Translations under genes and position numbers: made by a program
In this document: one piece after another, positions 32,973 to 45,800 of the stretch
Numbering within the stretch: position 1 is the first letter of the stretch
Layout: each line of letters starts with the position of its first letter
Notes under the pieces: model-generated
Told to the model about the DNA's origin: nothing
The model's database searches: none
The model's input: only the letters and a program-made list of their open reading frames with translations
Assembly (NCBI RefSeq): GCF_011075055.1
Contig: NC_058138.1
Location: 868,001 to 932,000 of the forward strand
Direction: 5' to 3'
Length of the DNA stretch: 64,000 bases
Source of the DNA: Mangifera indica
Taxonomy: Eukaryota; Streptophyta; Magnoliopsida; Sapindales; Anacardiaceae

Positions 32973-35900
32973 ATGGCTGATGTTGCCGGGAGCATCGAAA
33001 GTGTGGTGAGTCCTGTCCTCGAAGTTGGCAAGTGGTTGGTTGTTCCGATTTGGCATCAATTTAAGTACTTGTTCAACTATACTACCAATTTCAAAAATCT
33101 CGAAAAGGAAGTTAAGAAGCTGAAGAACACCAAAGAAGAAGTGCAAGATCAAGTTGATGCAGCTGAAAGAAATCTGGAGAAGATCAAACAAAATGTTAAG
33201 GATCGGCAGAAAGATGTGGAGAAGACGATTATTAAAGTAGATCAGTTGATTCAAGAAAAAGCTAACAACCAGCGTTATTCTAAGGGATTGTGTTCCAATT
33301 TCATCATTCACTACAAACACAGCAAGAAAGCATTCAAATTAAAGCGGGATGATGTTGATCTACTCCTCCAGCAAGGAAAGGAATTGGGTCCAGTTTCCTC
33401 TCGTACTAATCCACTATTGGAGATTTGGCTAAGGTCTAGTGAAGATTACGTGCCTTTTGAATCAAGAAACTCTACTATGGAGGAGCTGTGGGATGCTCTA
33501 ATTGATGAGAATATCTTCATGATCGGTGTTTATGGGATGGGTGGTATTGGGAAGACCACTCTTGTGCAGGAACTTGGTAGAAAAGCTAAGAAGGATAAAC
33601 TCTTTGAGGACATTGTTTTTGTTGAGGTAAAGAAACATTCAATACAAAATTGTTCATCTTTTAAGGTTTGCTCTATGTTCTGATTCTAATTGGGCTTTTT
33701 TATTTTTGTCTTGTAGGTATCAGAATCTCCTGATATAAAAAAAAATTCAAACAGCAATTGCAGACAACTTAGGTCTGAAATTCAAAAACGAAAGTGAAAG
33801 GGCAAAGGAGCTATATTCAAGAATGGAGGGCAGGAATATTCTTTTAATTCTAGATAATATTTGGGAGCCTCTAGAAATTGAAAAGACGAAAGGAATTCCT
33901 TGTAGAGCTGATCGTGGGAGAAATAAACTTTTGTTTACAACAAGAAACTTAGATGTGTTGGAGAGGATGGGTTCCACAAGTAATTTTGGGATGGGAATTT
34001 TAACTGAAGAAGAAGCTTGGATTCTGTTCACCAAAATGACAGGTATTGTGTTATACAATTTTCACTTGTGTGTTTTCTAGATCAACACATTCTAATTCTT
34101 TTTTTTAATTATTTGATGTGTTTTGATGTGAATATTAAAATATTAAAGTAATTATAACATGAACAAATTCTAACTTTAAATTTTAATTTCACTTTTGTTC
34201 TTGATAGAAAACATTACAATTCAATTTTATTATATTCATGCTCAAGATTTGGAGTGGATTTGATCTAGACTATTTCAAATTGAATCTATAGTTTAGATCA
34301 AAAAAGTCGATTTTAAACTAAAGTTTTAAATTGGTAGTTTAACCTAAGGTTTACTTATTTATCTATTTAACAACATTATTCATTCTGTCGATGATGTTAC
34401 CAACCACTCTGAAGACAATATTGTTTAGTGTTGACAATGTCAATGACCTTTCAGTGGTATTGTTCATTAGCTCAAACGAGCTTGAACCGAACATTATGCT
34501 TTCAAATCAAGCTCAAGAAAACCTCAAGTTCAATTAGATCAAATCCACCCCTACTTTAGACATCAAATTCTTATCTTTGATTTTATTATGTAAATTGTTC
34601 TCCTAAAAGTAAGAACTTTTACATTTTCATTAATAGAGATTAATTTGGAGTGAAAAAGTGTTATTTATGTTAAGTAAGGTGCAAAAATGTTTTAAGGTCA
34701 AACCTTGGGTGGAAAATGTAATTTATAGAATGCAGTATTTTGATTTGCATTTGAAAGTTTAATCAAAATTTTTTCACTAAATTTGTGTAGGAATAAATAA
34801 TCTTAAGAACCTAGTTTTCTCTTGTTTGTTAAATAAAACTATTTTGCATTCAATATATTAATTCATATTTTTTTCAAACACTTTGAGAGAGACACTATTT
34901 TGCCACTTATTATGTTACGAGTGTCCAATTATAGATTTTTAAAAATAAAAATTTAAGAGGAATCATGTTTGATATTATAAAGTGAAATTCATTTAGATTA
35001 TACAAAATTGAAGGAGTTATTTAGAAAAGAATGAAATTCAACATTTAGAACTTTTCTTGTTTTTAAATCCAAAGTATGGATGTAAAATGAAAATTAGTTT
35101 GTATAATCCTAGATCTTTTTGCAGGTAATATTATTCAAACATATAGATTGGGTTCTTTACCAAATGATATATGCAAGGAGTGCAGGGGATTACCTATTGT
35201 CATCTGTACAATAGCAAAAGCATTAAAAAACAAAAGTCATCGATCAGATTGGAAGGTTGCATTGCAAGAATTGAAAGCACCTTCACCATCATACTTCACC
35301 GAATTCCTAGAAAAGGAATACACAAGAATTGCCTTAAGTTACACGCTTCTAAGAGATGATGAACTTAAGAAAACTCTTTTAATTGCTAGTCTAATGGAAA
35401 ATAATGCTTCCATTTTAGACTTGTTTAGACATGTTGTGTGTCTGGATATACTTAAAGGAGTTAACTTGACAATGGAAGACGCACGAGATAGACTGGATAA
35501 ATTAGTTCACGACCTCAAAGATGCTTGTTTGTTACTTGACGGGTTTGAAAGTGGAAATTTTGCTATGCATGATGTTGTCCGTGTTGTTGCTATGAGAATT
35601 GCATATATGGATCACCATGTATTTACAACGAGGAATGATGTTGAAAGAGAATGGAAGGATAAAGATAAACTCAAGAAATGCACAAAGATCTCCTTGTCTG
35701 GTGATAGTACTATTATTAGTCAACTTTGGCCTAACGATTTGGATTGTCCAAATTTTGAATATTTCTATATGACCAAACTGTGGTACTCTTCTTTTGAAAT
35801 CCCAAAAGACTTCTTCACAGTGATGCCAAAGCTTAAGGTATTGAATTTGGTTGGATTACAACAATCATTATTGCCATCATCAATTGGTCTTCTGACAAAC

Positions 35901-36535
35901 CTGCAAACATTGTGTTTAGATTATAGCAATATTGAAGATGTTGCTGTTATTGGAAAGTTTAAGAAGCTAAAGGTCCTTAGCTTGCAAGGTTCTTGTATTA
36001 AAGAGTTTTCTACAGAAATGGGTCAATTAACTCAACTAAGGCTGTTAGATTTGAGCTATTGTAGACAACTGAAAGTTATAACTTCAAATGTGATATCAAA
36101 ATTATCCCAATTGGAAGAACTTTATTTGAATAATTACTTTATTCAGTGGAAGATTGAAGTACTTAAGAATTGAAGCTCTTGTCTAGTCTCACCACTTTAG
36201 AATTGCATATTGAAGATGACAAGGTTTTGCCTAAAGGCTTCTTTTCTAGAGAACTTATAAGGTACGATATATTAGTGGGACATTGGTCGTTCAAATATCC
36301 AATATTTGATGAACATGAGCACTTGAGGAGATTGGAATTGATAATCGATCCTACCACCAAATTAGAAGAATTATGTGTAATCAAGAATGTTGTACTCTTA
36401 CGCTTAGCTGAATATTTAGATGATGAGGGCGAGGATGAGGATGAGGATGAGGAAAAGGATGAGGACGAGGACAATCTTGAGCATTTAAAATTCAAATTTC
36501 AGTCCAATGAAATCACACCACTTTTTAACAAAAAG
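32973..36535 (+). pseudogene. CC-NBS-LRR resistance gene, NBS half (three exons, frame broken)
   Basis: Intracellular immune receptor of the CNL class. Exon 1 (32,973-33,626) begins MADVAGSIESVVSPVLEVGK, a coiled coil with KNLEKEVKKLKNTKEEVQ heptads at residues 35-100, then the P-loop GMGGIGKTT at about 190. Exon 2 (33,717-34,042) has kinase-2 NILLILDNIWEPLEI and RNBS-B NKLLFTTRNLDVL. Exon 3 (35,125-36,535) has GLPI (ECRGLPIVICTIAKAL), the MHD motif NFAMHDVV and the first LRRs. Breaks: a run of nine A at 33,737-33,745 shifts frame just after the exon 2 start (eight would keep it), and a shift with TGA at 36,171 lies before the LRR phrase LKLLSSLTTLELHIEDDKVLP. The 1.08-kb gap 34,043-35,124 has good splice signals. 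The type is like At4g27190. The breaks suggest a pseudogene, but a homopolymer sequencing error cannot be excluded for the first. Confidence 0.9.
36419..36474 (+). repeat. GAGGAT-type microsatellite coding an acidic tract
   Basis: Repeats of GAGGATGAG/GAGGAC give about 20 consecutive residues that are almost all Asp or Glu (DDEGEDEDEDEEKDEDED) inside the LRR region of the NLR exon 3, directly before LEHLKFKFQ. Confidence 0.9.
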
Positions 36536-37186
36536 GTTTGATTTACTTAACTTCTTATACTTGTCTATTATATATATTCTTATATTCTTTTAGTTTTATT
36601 CTCATTTGTTAACACATAGTTGTAGTCTTCTCTCTTGCATTGTTTTAACGAGTGACTTAAATTTTTAGATTCAGTTCAATTTTATTATTGAGTACTCTTC
36701 TTTTTAATTTTTCTCATATTAATTTATAAATATTGAAGCAATAATTAACTTTAATTGTAGGTTATCTGTCCTGATTTAATGGACTTGACATTGAAGAATA
36801 TTATTTCTAGAAAGATCTGGGATGACCATCTTCCATCTTCCTCCTTTCAAAATTTGAAACAATTGACATTGTGGAGATGTGCAAAGATAAAATTTGTGTT
36901 TCCTTATGCCATAACCAAAAACCTCCAGCAACTCCAATACCTTGTGATAAAGGATTGCATTGATTTAGAGGAAATTGTTGCTATAGCAGAAGGATTAGAA
37001 GCAGCTGCCAATGTTGTCTTTCCGCAAGTAACTGTAATGGTGCTTGAAAATCTACCCGAACTTGCAACTTTCTATCCTGGAATAAATGCTTTAGAATGGC
37101 CAAAATTGAAAGAGTTGGTGGTGAAAGATTGTCAAAAATTTAAGATGTTCACTTCAGAGCCAAAGTCCCTGTGCTTGGACCAAAAG

Positions 37187-38341
37187 GTAAAATAATCTAA
37201 ATTTATTCCTTTTTTTCTTCTTAAATTTATTTTATTATATGACCTAACTTCAAAAAAATTGACTCATTAGTAAAACAGAACTAACCTTCTAAAAATTCCA
37301 TCCTCATTTCTTACAGAAAAATATTAAAGGTAAAAAATAAAAGTCCTCACAAATAATTAACTCAAAGTACATCATCATAAATAATTAACAAATTTAGTAA
37401 AATTAAATTATTTGTGAATAATAGGAAATTATATTAATTTAATAATTCATTATAGAGATATATTTTTTATTAAAAATAGTTTTTTAAACCATGTGGACTA
37501 CCTTACTTTAGTAGGCTGATAGTATTTCTCAGCTTGGCTTGAAATAGTTTTTCTCTCAAATTTTTGTCCCTAACGTTATTAATTTTTGTACAACAAACAT
37601 TTGAAAATAGTAATACTATATGTATTTTTAATTATTACCAATTTATACACCAATAATGATATATCTAATATGATTTAGTATTATTTTATCCTTAATTTAA
37701 AATTATTCAATCGCATGCGATACCTCATTATAAGTACCTAATTTAATGCTCATTATAAGTGCATATTATATAACTCATTTCAAAATTATGTCAGCATGAT
37801 TTGGTAGTAGACAAGAGTAAAAAATCTACTTAATTTTGAAACAAATTATATTAAGGTAAATACTAGCTTGGTATGTATTTAATTCTTTGTACGTATAAAT
37901 TTATACTTGGTATCTATACATGCTATTATATACAAATGTTCATCATATTCATCCGACAATGTTATAGGTTACAAATCACACTGACTACACTATGCCATTC
38001 AGAGCACCTTTCTTTTTTTTTTTTTGGATGAACTCTTTAAGGTACTATTAGGTTCTAAAAATCATAAATATAGTTTTATTTTTATTAGAGATATATGTAA
38101 TAGGTGCATGGTCTTTCATATTATTGGAAAGCTTGATGAGCTCAATCATTTTTCATGAATTTTGAAATGATATACTAAATTAAAAGATTAAGATTTTCCA
38201 AGAAAAATAAATCAAGAAGTATGTTTAATTAGTGATTTTGAAAAATAATTTTTGAACATAATTTTAATGTTGATTTTGATTTTTTCTTGAAAAATAAGCT
38301 AATTACAAAGTTAATTGGATTTCGTTTTCATGGCTTTGTAG
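37187..38341 (+). other. intron-like gap of 1.15 kb in the LRR region
   Basis: GT at 37,187 and AG at 38,340-38,341. AT-rich, partly shared with the intron at 39,250-39,620. The 37,600-37,740 part has MITE-like text (ACACCAATAATGATATATC, TTTAAAATTATTCAATCGC). No open frame was recognised. Confidence 0.6.
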
Positions 38342-41300
38342 ATCAACCATGATTTGGCGATATTTCAATTAAAGGATGGTCTGGAAGAGATTGGTTGGGT
38401 TAGTTGGTCTAAAGTTCTTAAAATCTCCTATTATAAGTCAACACATATTCCACTTGGGCTCCAAAGATTTGAAAATCTTACATTTCTTTATGTTAACCAT
38501 TGTCATAAGTTAGTTAACTTCACAACAGCTTCAATAGCTGGAAGTTTGGTGCGGTTGAAAGAATTGAGCATATCAGATTGTTCAATGTTGACTGAAATAG
38601 TAGAAAATGACGGAGATACAACAACAATTGAAATTGTTTTTGAAAAATTGTATAAGGTGTCACTTAATCGGTTGGAAAGTCTCACATGCTTCTGCTCAGG
38701 GAATTACTCTTTCACTTTCCCATCATTGAAAGAGTTATTTATCACAGAATGTCCCAATTTGAACACTTTCTTCAGAGGAATCTCAAGCAATTCTGAATTA
38801 AATTTGCAGTCCCATGAAATTATGCCATTTTTTAATGAAAAGGTTTGATAGATGATAACTTGTTGTACTTCTTTGATATATATTTTTATATTCTCTTATG
38901 CTTATTCTCGTTTGTTAATATTTTAGAGTCAAAAAAAAAAAAAGAAACACATTGCTATTATTAACGGCATGTTATGATAAATTCATAAGAATCAATTATT
39001 TTTTTAAAGATTTTCTCATGAGTTTTTAAATGTTGAAACAACAGTTTACTTTGACTGCAGGTTATATTCCCTAATTTAAAGGTCTTAGAATTGATGAATA
39101 TTAGTCTTGAAAGGATTTGGGACAGTCAACTTTCAACTTCTTCTTATCAAAATTTGACACACTTGAAAGAGTTGGTTGTGGAAGATTGTCATAAATTTAA
39201 GATGGTTGCTTCAGAGCCAAAATCCTTGTGCTTGGACCAAAAGATATAAGAATCCAATTTTATTCCTTTTTTTTTTTAAGTTTTCTATATTATATTACAC
39301 AAATTCGAAACAATTGACTCATTAGCAATAAAGCACTAAGCTTGTTAAAATTCCATCCCTATTTCTTACAGAAAAATATTAAAGGTAAAAAGTAAAAATC
39401 TTCACTAATAATTAACTCAAAGTACATCTTCATAATTAATTAACAAATTTAGTAATACTAAATCTTTTGTGAAGAATAGGAAATTATATTTAATTTAATA
39501 ATTCATTTTAGAGATAAATATAAATATTTACTTACCTCTGCAAGTGTTTTTAGTTTAGAAGAAAGACAAATAATTATTTTTAATTACTTTATGTTAAAAT
39601 AATTATTAATATTTACCGCAGGACATCTCCCTTGATTTGAAGTTGTTGACATTGAAAGATGATAATTCTATAGAGATTTGCTATAACCAACATCCAACTT
39701 CTTTCTATCAAAATTTGACACATTTGACTTTGCGGAATTGTGAAAACATAAAATACGTGTTTCCATCTTACATTGTCAAAAGCCTCCACCAACTCCAACA
39801 ACTAAAGATTCAAAATTGCAAGGTTTTAAAGGAGATTATTGCAAAAGAAGATGAAGCAACTGCAGTTGTCGATTTTGTCTTTTCGAATATAACCTCATTG
39901 AAGCTTGAAGATCTACCAGAACTTACAGCCTTCTACCCTGGAAAATATACTTTAGAATTGCCAAAGTTAAAAGAGTTGTTGGTCAAGGATTGTACCAAAT
40001 ACTTGAGCTTCAAAAAAAATAATGTGGAGACTGAGTGTGATATTTTAGATCCAAAATCTATCTTGCAGAACAATAAGGTAAGAATCTTTTATTTAGTTGT
40101 TTCTCAGAAAAAAAAAACCTTTCTTTATATATATGACATTTATTCAAAAATTTAATCATGGAATTCTTACCATCTCAATATTTCTACAAAACATAAATTA
40201 AGAAAAATCTACGCTTATTTGATTTGAACAAATTTATATTAGGATCATTCAACAACTCTTATTGAGGTAATAATATTATTTTCTATTTTCCAAAGTAACC
40301 TCCCTATTTGTTCAGATTTATTTTGTCATTGGTCCACTAATATAATGATTTTCATCACCCATACAAGCAAATTTTGTGGTTCAAATTGTGAATTGATAGG
40401 TAGAGAATACTACCAAGTAATAAATTGAAAGGCTAATTAATTATAATCTATTCAGACTTTTCCACTGAATTTTTAATTTATTGCATTACCATTTTTCATG
40501 AATTGATAGGTAGAGAAATACTTGTAAGTACTGATTTTTTTTTGTAATTTGTCTTTCGCAATAATTGAAGTTTTGTTTTACGAATTATCAAAAACTAACT
40601 GGATTTCGTTTTGATGGATTGTAGATTAACTTCAATTTGGAGTTATTTCAATTATATGATGGTGAGACAAATATTCGTTGGCACGGTCAATTTAGAACTC
40701 TTACAATCAATAAAGATAACTCTACGAATATTCCACTTCGACTCTTTCAAAGATTTGGAAATGTGAGAGAGCTCCGACTATTTTCAAATCAATACATAAA
40801 CATTAAGAGCCCATATGATCTTCCAAATCTTGAAGTGCTAGATGTATATTTCCATAACAGATTGATGAGTCTAGTCCTATTCTCAGTTTTTTTCCAAAAT
40901 CTTAAAGTTCTGAAGGTAAGTTCATGCCACGGATTAATGAAGTTATTTACACCTTCAATGGCTAGAAGTTTGGTGCAGTTGAGAGAATTGGGCATATCAT
41001 ATTGTAAAATGCTGACTGAAATAGTAGAAAATGAGGGAGATGCAACAACAAGTAGTGAAATTGTTTTTAACAATTTGAACAAGTTGTCACTTGAATGGTT
41101 ATATAGTCTCACATGCTTTTGCTCCGGAAATTACTCCTTTAGTTTTCCATCTCTAGAAGAGTTAAAGATTGAAATTGCCTCAATTTGGATATTTTTTGTC
41201 AAGGAAGCTTATCTACACCAAAGTTAGACAGAGTCCTTTACAAGTCTTTCGGCTTTCATAATGAATATGTGAATGTGATGACACAGGCTGAGATTGGGGA

Positions 41301-41588
41301 GAATGACTTAAATACAACTATACAACAAAAACACAAAAAAGAGGTATGTCTTTAATTAATTAGTTTAAATTTGAGTAATTTTTAAGAATATTAGATTTTC
41401 AGTGTTAATTATAATTAATTGTGTTTTTATCAATATCGACCTTGCACCACATAAAAAATTAGTTTGTGTATATGCTTAGCATTATTGTCGGACTAGTGGC
41501 CATCACACAATTTCACACCTCTTTTCACCACTAGGATACAACTAACTTCCTCTATAAATTTCTAGGATACAACTAAATGAATAAATAA

Positions 41589-41591
<3 letters not shown>

Positions 41592-41677
<86 letters not shown>
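41592..41677. repeat. (AT)n microsatellite in an NLR intron
   Basis: About 42 uninterrupted AT units in the intron between the LRR exons ending at 41,343 and starting at 41,739. Likely length-variable. Confidence 0.98.
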
Positions 41678-41681
<4 letters not shown>

Positions 41682-42820
41682 TTACAAGTTTTTAAGGGAA
41701 ATATTAATTTTAATTTGATTGACATGGTTTTTTTTTAGGTTGGCTCCCTTTGAAAGCAATTGATATTAAGCGGAAGGGATATCCTGACAAATTTGCAAGG
41801 AGAGTTTCAAGAGAACTTTGTCAAAGTAGAAACTCTTCAATTGATTATGGATGATTATGCATATATACCAATTCATATCCTTAATCAATTTATCAATCTT
41901 CAAAAACTGATATTGAAAGTGAGTTCATACAAAGAGATATTCTCATGTGGAGAAGGTAAGGAACATGTTGGAGCATTCTCAAAATTAAAAGATCTAATAT
42001 TGCAGGGACTTTTGAATTTGAAGTGCATTTGGAGCAAGATGTTCAGTTCAAATCAATTTGTCAAAATCTTCATTCTTTACACGTAGAATATTGTCATAGT
42101 TTGATGACTCTACTGCCGCCTTCATCGTCTTTTAAAAATTTGATGACTTTGAAGGTAAAGTATTGTAATGAAATACAAAATTTAATGACATCTTCAATGG
42201 CCAAAAGTCTGGTATGTTTAAAAACCTTGTCAATACAAGAATGTGAAATTATGGTAGAAGTATCAGCAAACGAGGGAGATATAGAGAAAGATGAAATTGT
42301 TTTTGAGAGATTGAAGGAGTTGTGCTTGTTTAATTTAGAAAGTCTGACATGCTTCTCTTCTGAGAATTCCACTTGAAACTTTCCATTCTTAGTATCATTA
42401 GATGTGAGTAAATGCTCTAAGATGAAGACTTTCTCAAGAGAAGGTGTAAACATGCCAAGGTTACAGGAGGTGAATTGGAAAGATTGTTCAAATGATCTTA
42501 ATTCTGTCACAACACAAATGCAAAATAGTATGTATTCATTTATTTAACAATATACTTTTTCCATAGGCTTTCTTGTCCTCCATTGAGTTAATACAAGTCA
42601 ATCCTCAATGTTCTTTACTACTGATTTTGTCTTTGATTAAAATTCCCTAAGTACATATTTGGAAACTACAATATTATAGTTTATGTATTGTTAAATTGAG
42701 TATACATGTTTTAAAAGTATTGAGGTGGTTGTTGAGGAAATTCCTCATCTTCTTGTTTAATTGATATATTATGATCATTTTAAAGTCTGAAAGTAGTATT
42801 AATTCTTTACAATTTTTCAG

Positions 42821-45800
42821 ATTCATCGAAAATGAAAGCTCTGCACTCACCTGATTCTATAGCACCGAGCAGGGTAGGTGGTAAAGAAATCAAGTGTTTG
42901 CATGTCATTTCAGTTGGGAAGAAACGTCTCTTCTTCTATGTTGCTGGATATTTTCTTTTGAGTTATTTACTGCCCTTTATGCACCTGCACTCATATATTA
43001 GATAATTTACTATTATAAAGCTGTGCAAATTGAATGCAACTATATCCCTTATTAACATTCCAACTGTATATTCTAAAGAATTGGATGCATAATGACTGGA
43101 AACCGGAATGATAAGTCAAATGTTGGAATGCTAGTTTAAACCTTTCTTTTTTAATTAACCTAACATGCCTCTGACAATGATGGTTCATGGACTGCCAATT
43201 CACATGGTAATGCCACCACAGTTGTGAAGTTAGGGCATAATACGCCTTCTCGACATGGTAAAGCTTGTTTCATGGATTAACAAAGTAGGAGAGAGTGATG
43301 AAATAAATTTAAACTAAATGACTTTTACAGATAGGCATAGAAGATGAAACACTGTCAAGTTCATCCCAAAAACTTCATGTCAATCAATGCATTGATAGCC
43401 AAAATCTCCCCTGCAGTAAGGCTTGGGAAATTTACATGTTTGTTTATTTTGTTGCAGATGTTTATTGTTGGATTTAAGTAAATAAGAAAAAATTTTCAGG
43501 TTGTTCGGTTGATCTACACCAACTCTGGCCTAGCTCTATTTGCCCATGCGTCCAGCGCTATTCACAACTGTGGAAATGGCAGCGTAGTGAAAGGAATCTC
43601 TCGGGGAAGGTTTATTACTTTCAATATGCTAATTTCTTTTGTTTTTATATTTTGACCTTTCAAATGTCTGTTGCAAACTCATCAGGTAACTACATACATA
43701 GCGCCCCGGTTGTGGCAACCTCCTAGTAGAATACTTATGACCATTGACATTAATGGTAAACCAACTGAAGAGTCTGTTGCATGCATTGATTTATCCAAAA
43801 ATGATTCTTACATTATCTCTGCCTTTAGTGGAAAGGTTTCCTTATTCAACGTAAAGACGTTCGAGGTAAGTTATTGCACCTATCCAAATTCAAACTCCGT
43901 ATTTAATATACGATCAACATGTAACATTCTTGGTCCAATAACTAACTCTACTTTAGACACACAATCTATCATAATTTTACTTTTAGGTTTTGTAACTCAA
44001 AACATATATTAACAATTTAAGGAGCTCATAAACTATTTAACTAGTATCATTTTATCATCCTTTAGTGATGTGGGATACTCACACACAAACCCAACACCTC
44101 TCTTATGTTTTACCAATGTGGAATTCGCCTAGGGGTCTCTCAATTTTTGTATATGACACTCTTAGACAAATCTCACATTGCTAAGCATGAGAGAGAGTTG
44201 GGTTTGTGTGTGCTTCCAACATTGCTTGAGGATTCTAAGTTCAGAGTAGTTAAATAGCTTATGAGCTCCATAAGCTATCAAGATGCTTTTTGAGTTGCAA
44301 AACCCAAAAGCAAAACCATGATGGACTGTATGTCCAAAATGGACAATATCTTGACAGTAGGCAAGACTATTAGATCAGGAATATTACACAACAATTTATG
44401 ATTGATCAGATAATGCTTTCTCAATATATTGAGATTCCACATGACCGAATGAGATTGCTTACTTGTCTCAAGTCATGGCAATGTTCATGCCCCTACCTCC
44501 AGTAGCTACCTTTTTGGTGTTCCATCCTCCAGATAATAATATTATTGCCATTGGGATGGATGATTCTACGATTCAGATATACAAAGCCATTGGGATAAAG
44601 GATTCTACGATTCAGATATTCTAATCAATGTTAGAGTTGACAAGGTAAAGTTTCTCACTTGATTTGTCATCCTCAAGATAATCTAGTTAATGGCTTTCTT
44701 GATTTTCTAGAGCTTATTGCATGATATATAATGTTGAAGCATAATTAATGTTGAATGTTGGTGGCAGGTCATAACCAAACTTAAGGGTCACCAAAATTGA
44801 ATCACAGGGTTTGCATTTACCCAAACTTTAAATGCACTGGTGTCTTCAGGGGCTAATGGGTAGGTGAGAGACTAACTAATATAAAATTCAATATTTTTGT
44901 GTTTATTGCTATTAGTTATTTCTTTTATTTATTAGAGATGCCATAAGTTTTTATTAAGAGTAAGAAAACTAGCACATTCAAGCATTAAGGGCTTTCTCTA
45001 TGGATTATTTACTTATCTGGGGAGCAAAATACTTTCTTCAAAACCTTGTTAGATAATATGAGAGCTGCAATTTGAGATTGATCTTAATCCATTGAGGGTA
45101 ATCAATGGCTGCATACTACAAGTATTTTTTTGGTAAAAAATTTCAAATATAGTTTAATCACCATGTATATATAGTCTTCTTGTATATTTCCTTCTCAGTG
45201 ACAAGTGTTGAGAAGTGCCCAAATGTAATCTGTTGTTGTTTGAATAGGCGAAGTTGAATGATCAAATTGTTTTAAGGGAACCTCTAATGCAAAGATCTTT
45301 CAATGAAAATGTTGTTTTTGAATTCTTCTTTTCCATAAATCTGGTTATCTTGGTTATAGTGAGATTAAATACCAGCATTGGGCTCATAACTATCTGCTGG
45401 ATTTTTTGATATGGCTTCCAGATCACGATGTCATGTAACACAATATTGTGCCCAGTGAACCAAGTGATTTGAGTTCAAATCCCTTGGCCGTACTGTTAAA
45501 TCAAAGTAAATTATGGGAGAGGAAAAAAACATAAGTTGCTAGTCACTTACCACGCTGAAAAGAATAGTCAATCATGCAAATGACAAAAGACCTTAATTTA
45601 CTGCAAGTTCCAAAGTGGCTTACCCAAGTCACTTCTAAATGCTATTGAATTTCAGTCAAGGTCCCAAAAATTATGTTGAAGCTTTCTCTTTATTGCTATT
45701 TCTGGGTTTTTGACGTCCGCAACTATGTATGTGGAGCATCGATATATGGGAGAAGCTGAAGCCAAGGTTCATACAAGCACCAGCTGGCTGTCAATCCCCT

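Larger units (their letters stand above)
36761..42527 (+). pseudogene. NLR LRR region: six exons built from duplicated exon types
   Basis: Exons by splice sites and similarity: 36,761-37,186 (type A, DLMDLTLKNI to EPKSLCLDQK), 38,342-38,842 (type B, LYVNHCHKLVNFTTASIAGS), 39,061-39,243 (type A, internally deleted), 39,622-40,077 (type A), 40,625-41,343 (type B) and 41,739-42,527 (type C, LILSGRDIL to VTTQMQN). LRR repeats with conserved Cys, as in C..L..I(V), run throughout. Damage: the donor of the third exon reads AAAAGATATAAG where its sister has AAAAGGTAAAA, one base is missing near 41,173, a TGA lies at 41,751, a frameshift near 42,030, and a TGA at 42,374. Introns after type A exons are also alike (37,260-37,450 and 39,306-39,500), proving tandem duplication of exon plus intron. 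The last exon ends at a GTATGT donor. Confidence 0.85.

Noticed and set aside
36163..36495. Serine-rich open frame on the minus strand
   Set aside because: It is the antisense reading of the GAGGAT acidic repeat in the NLR exon.
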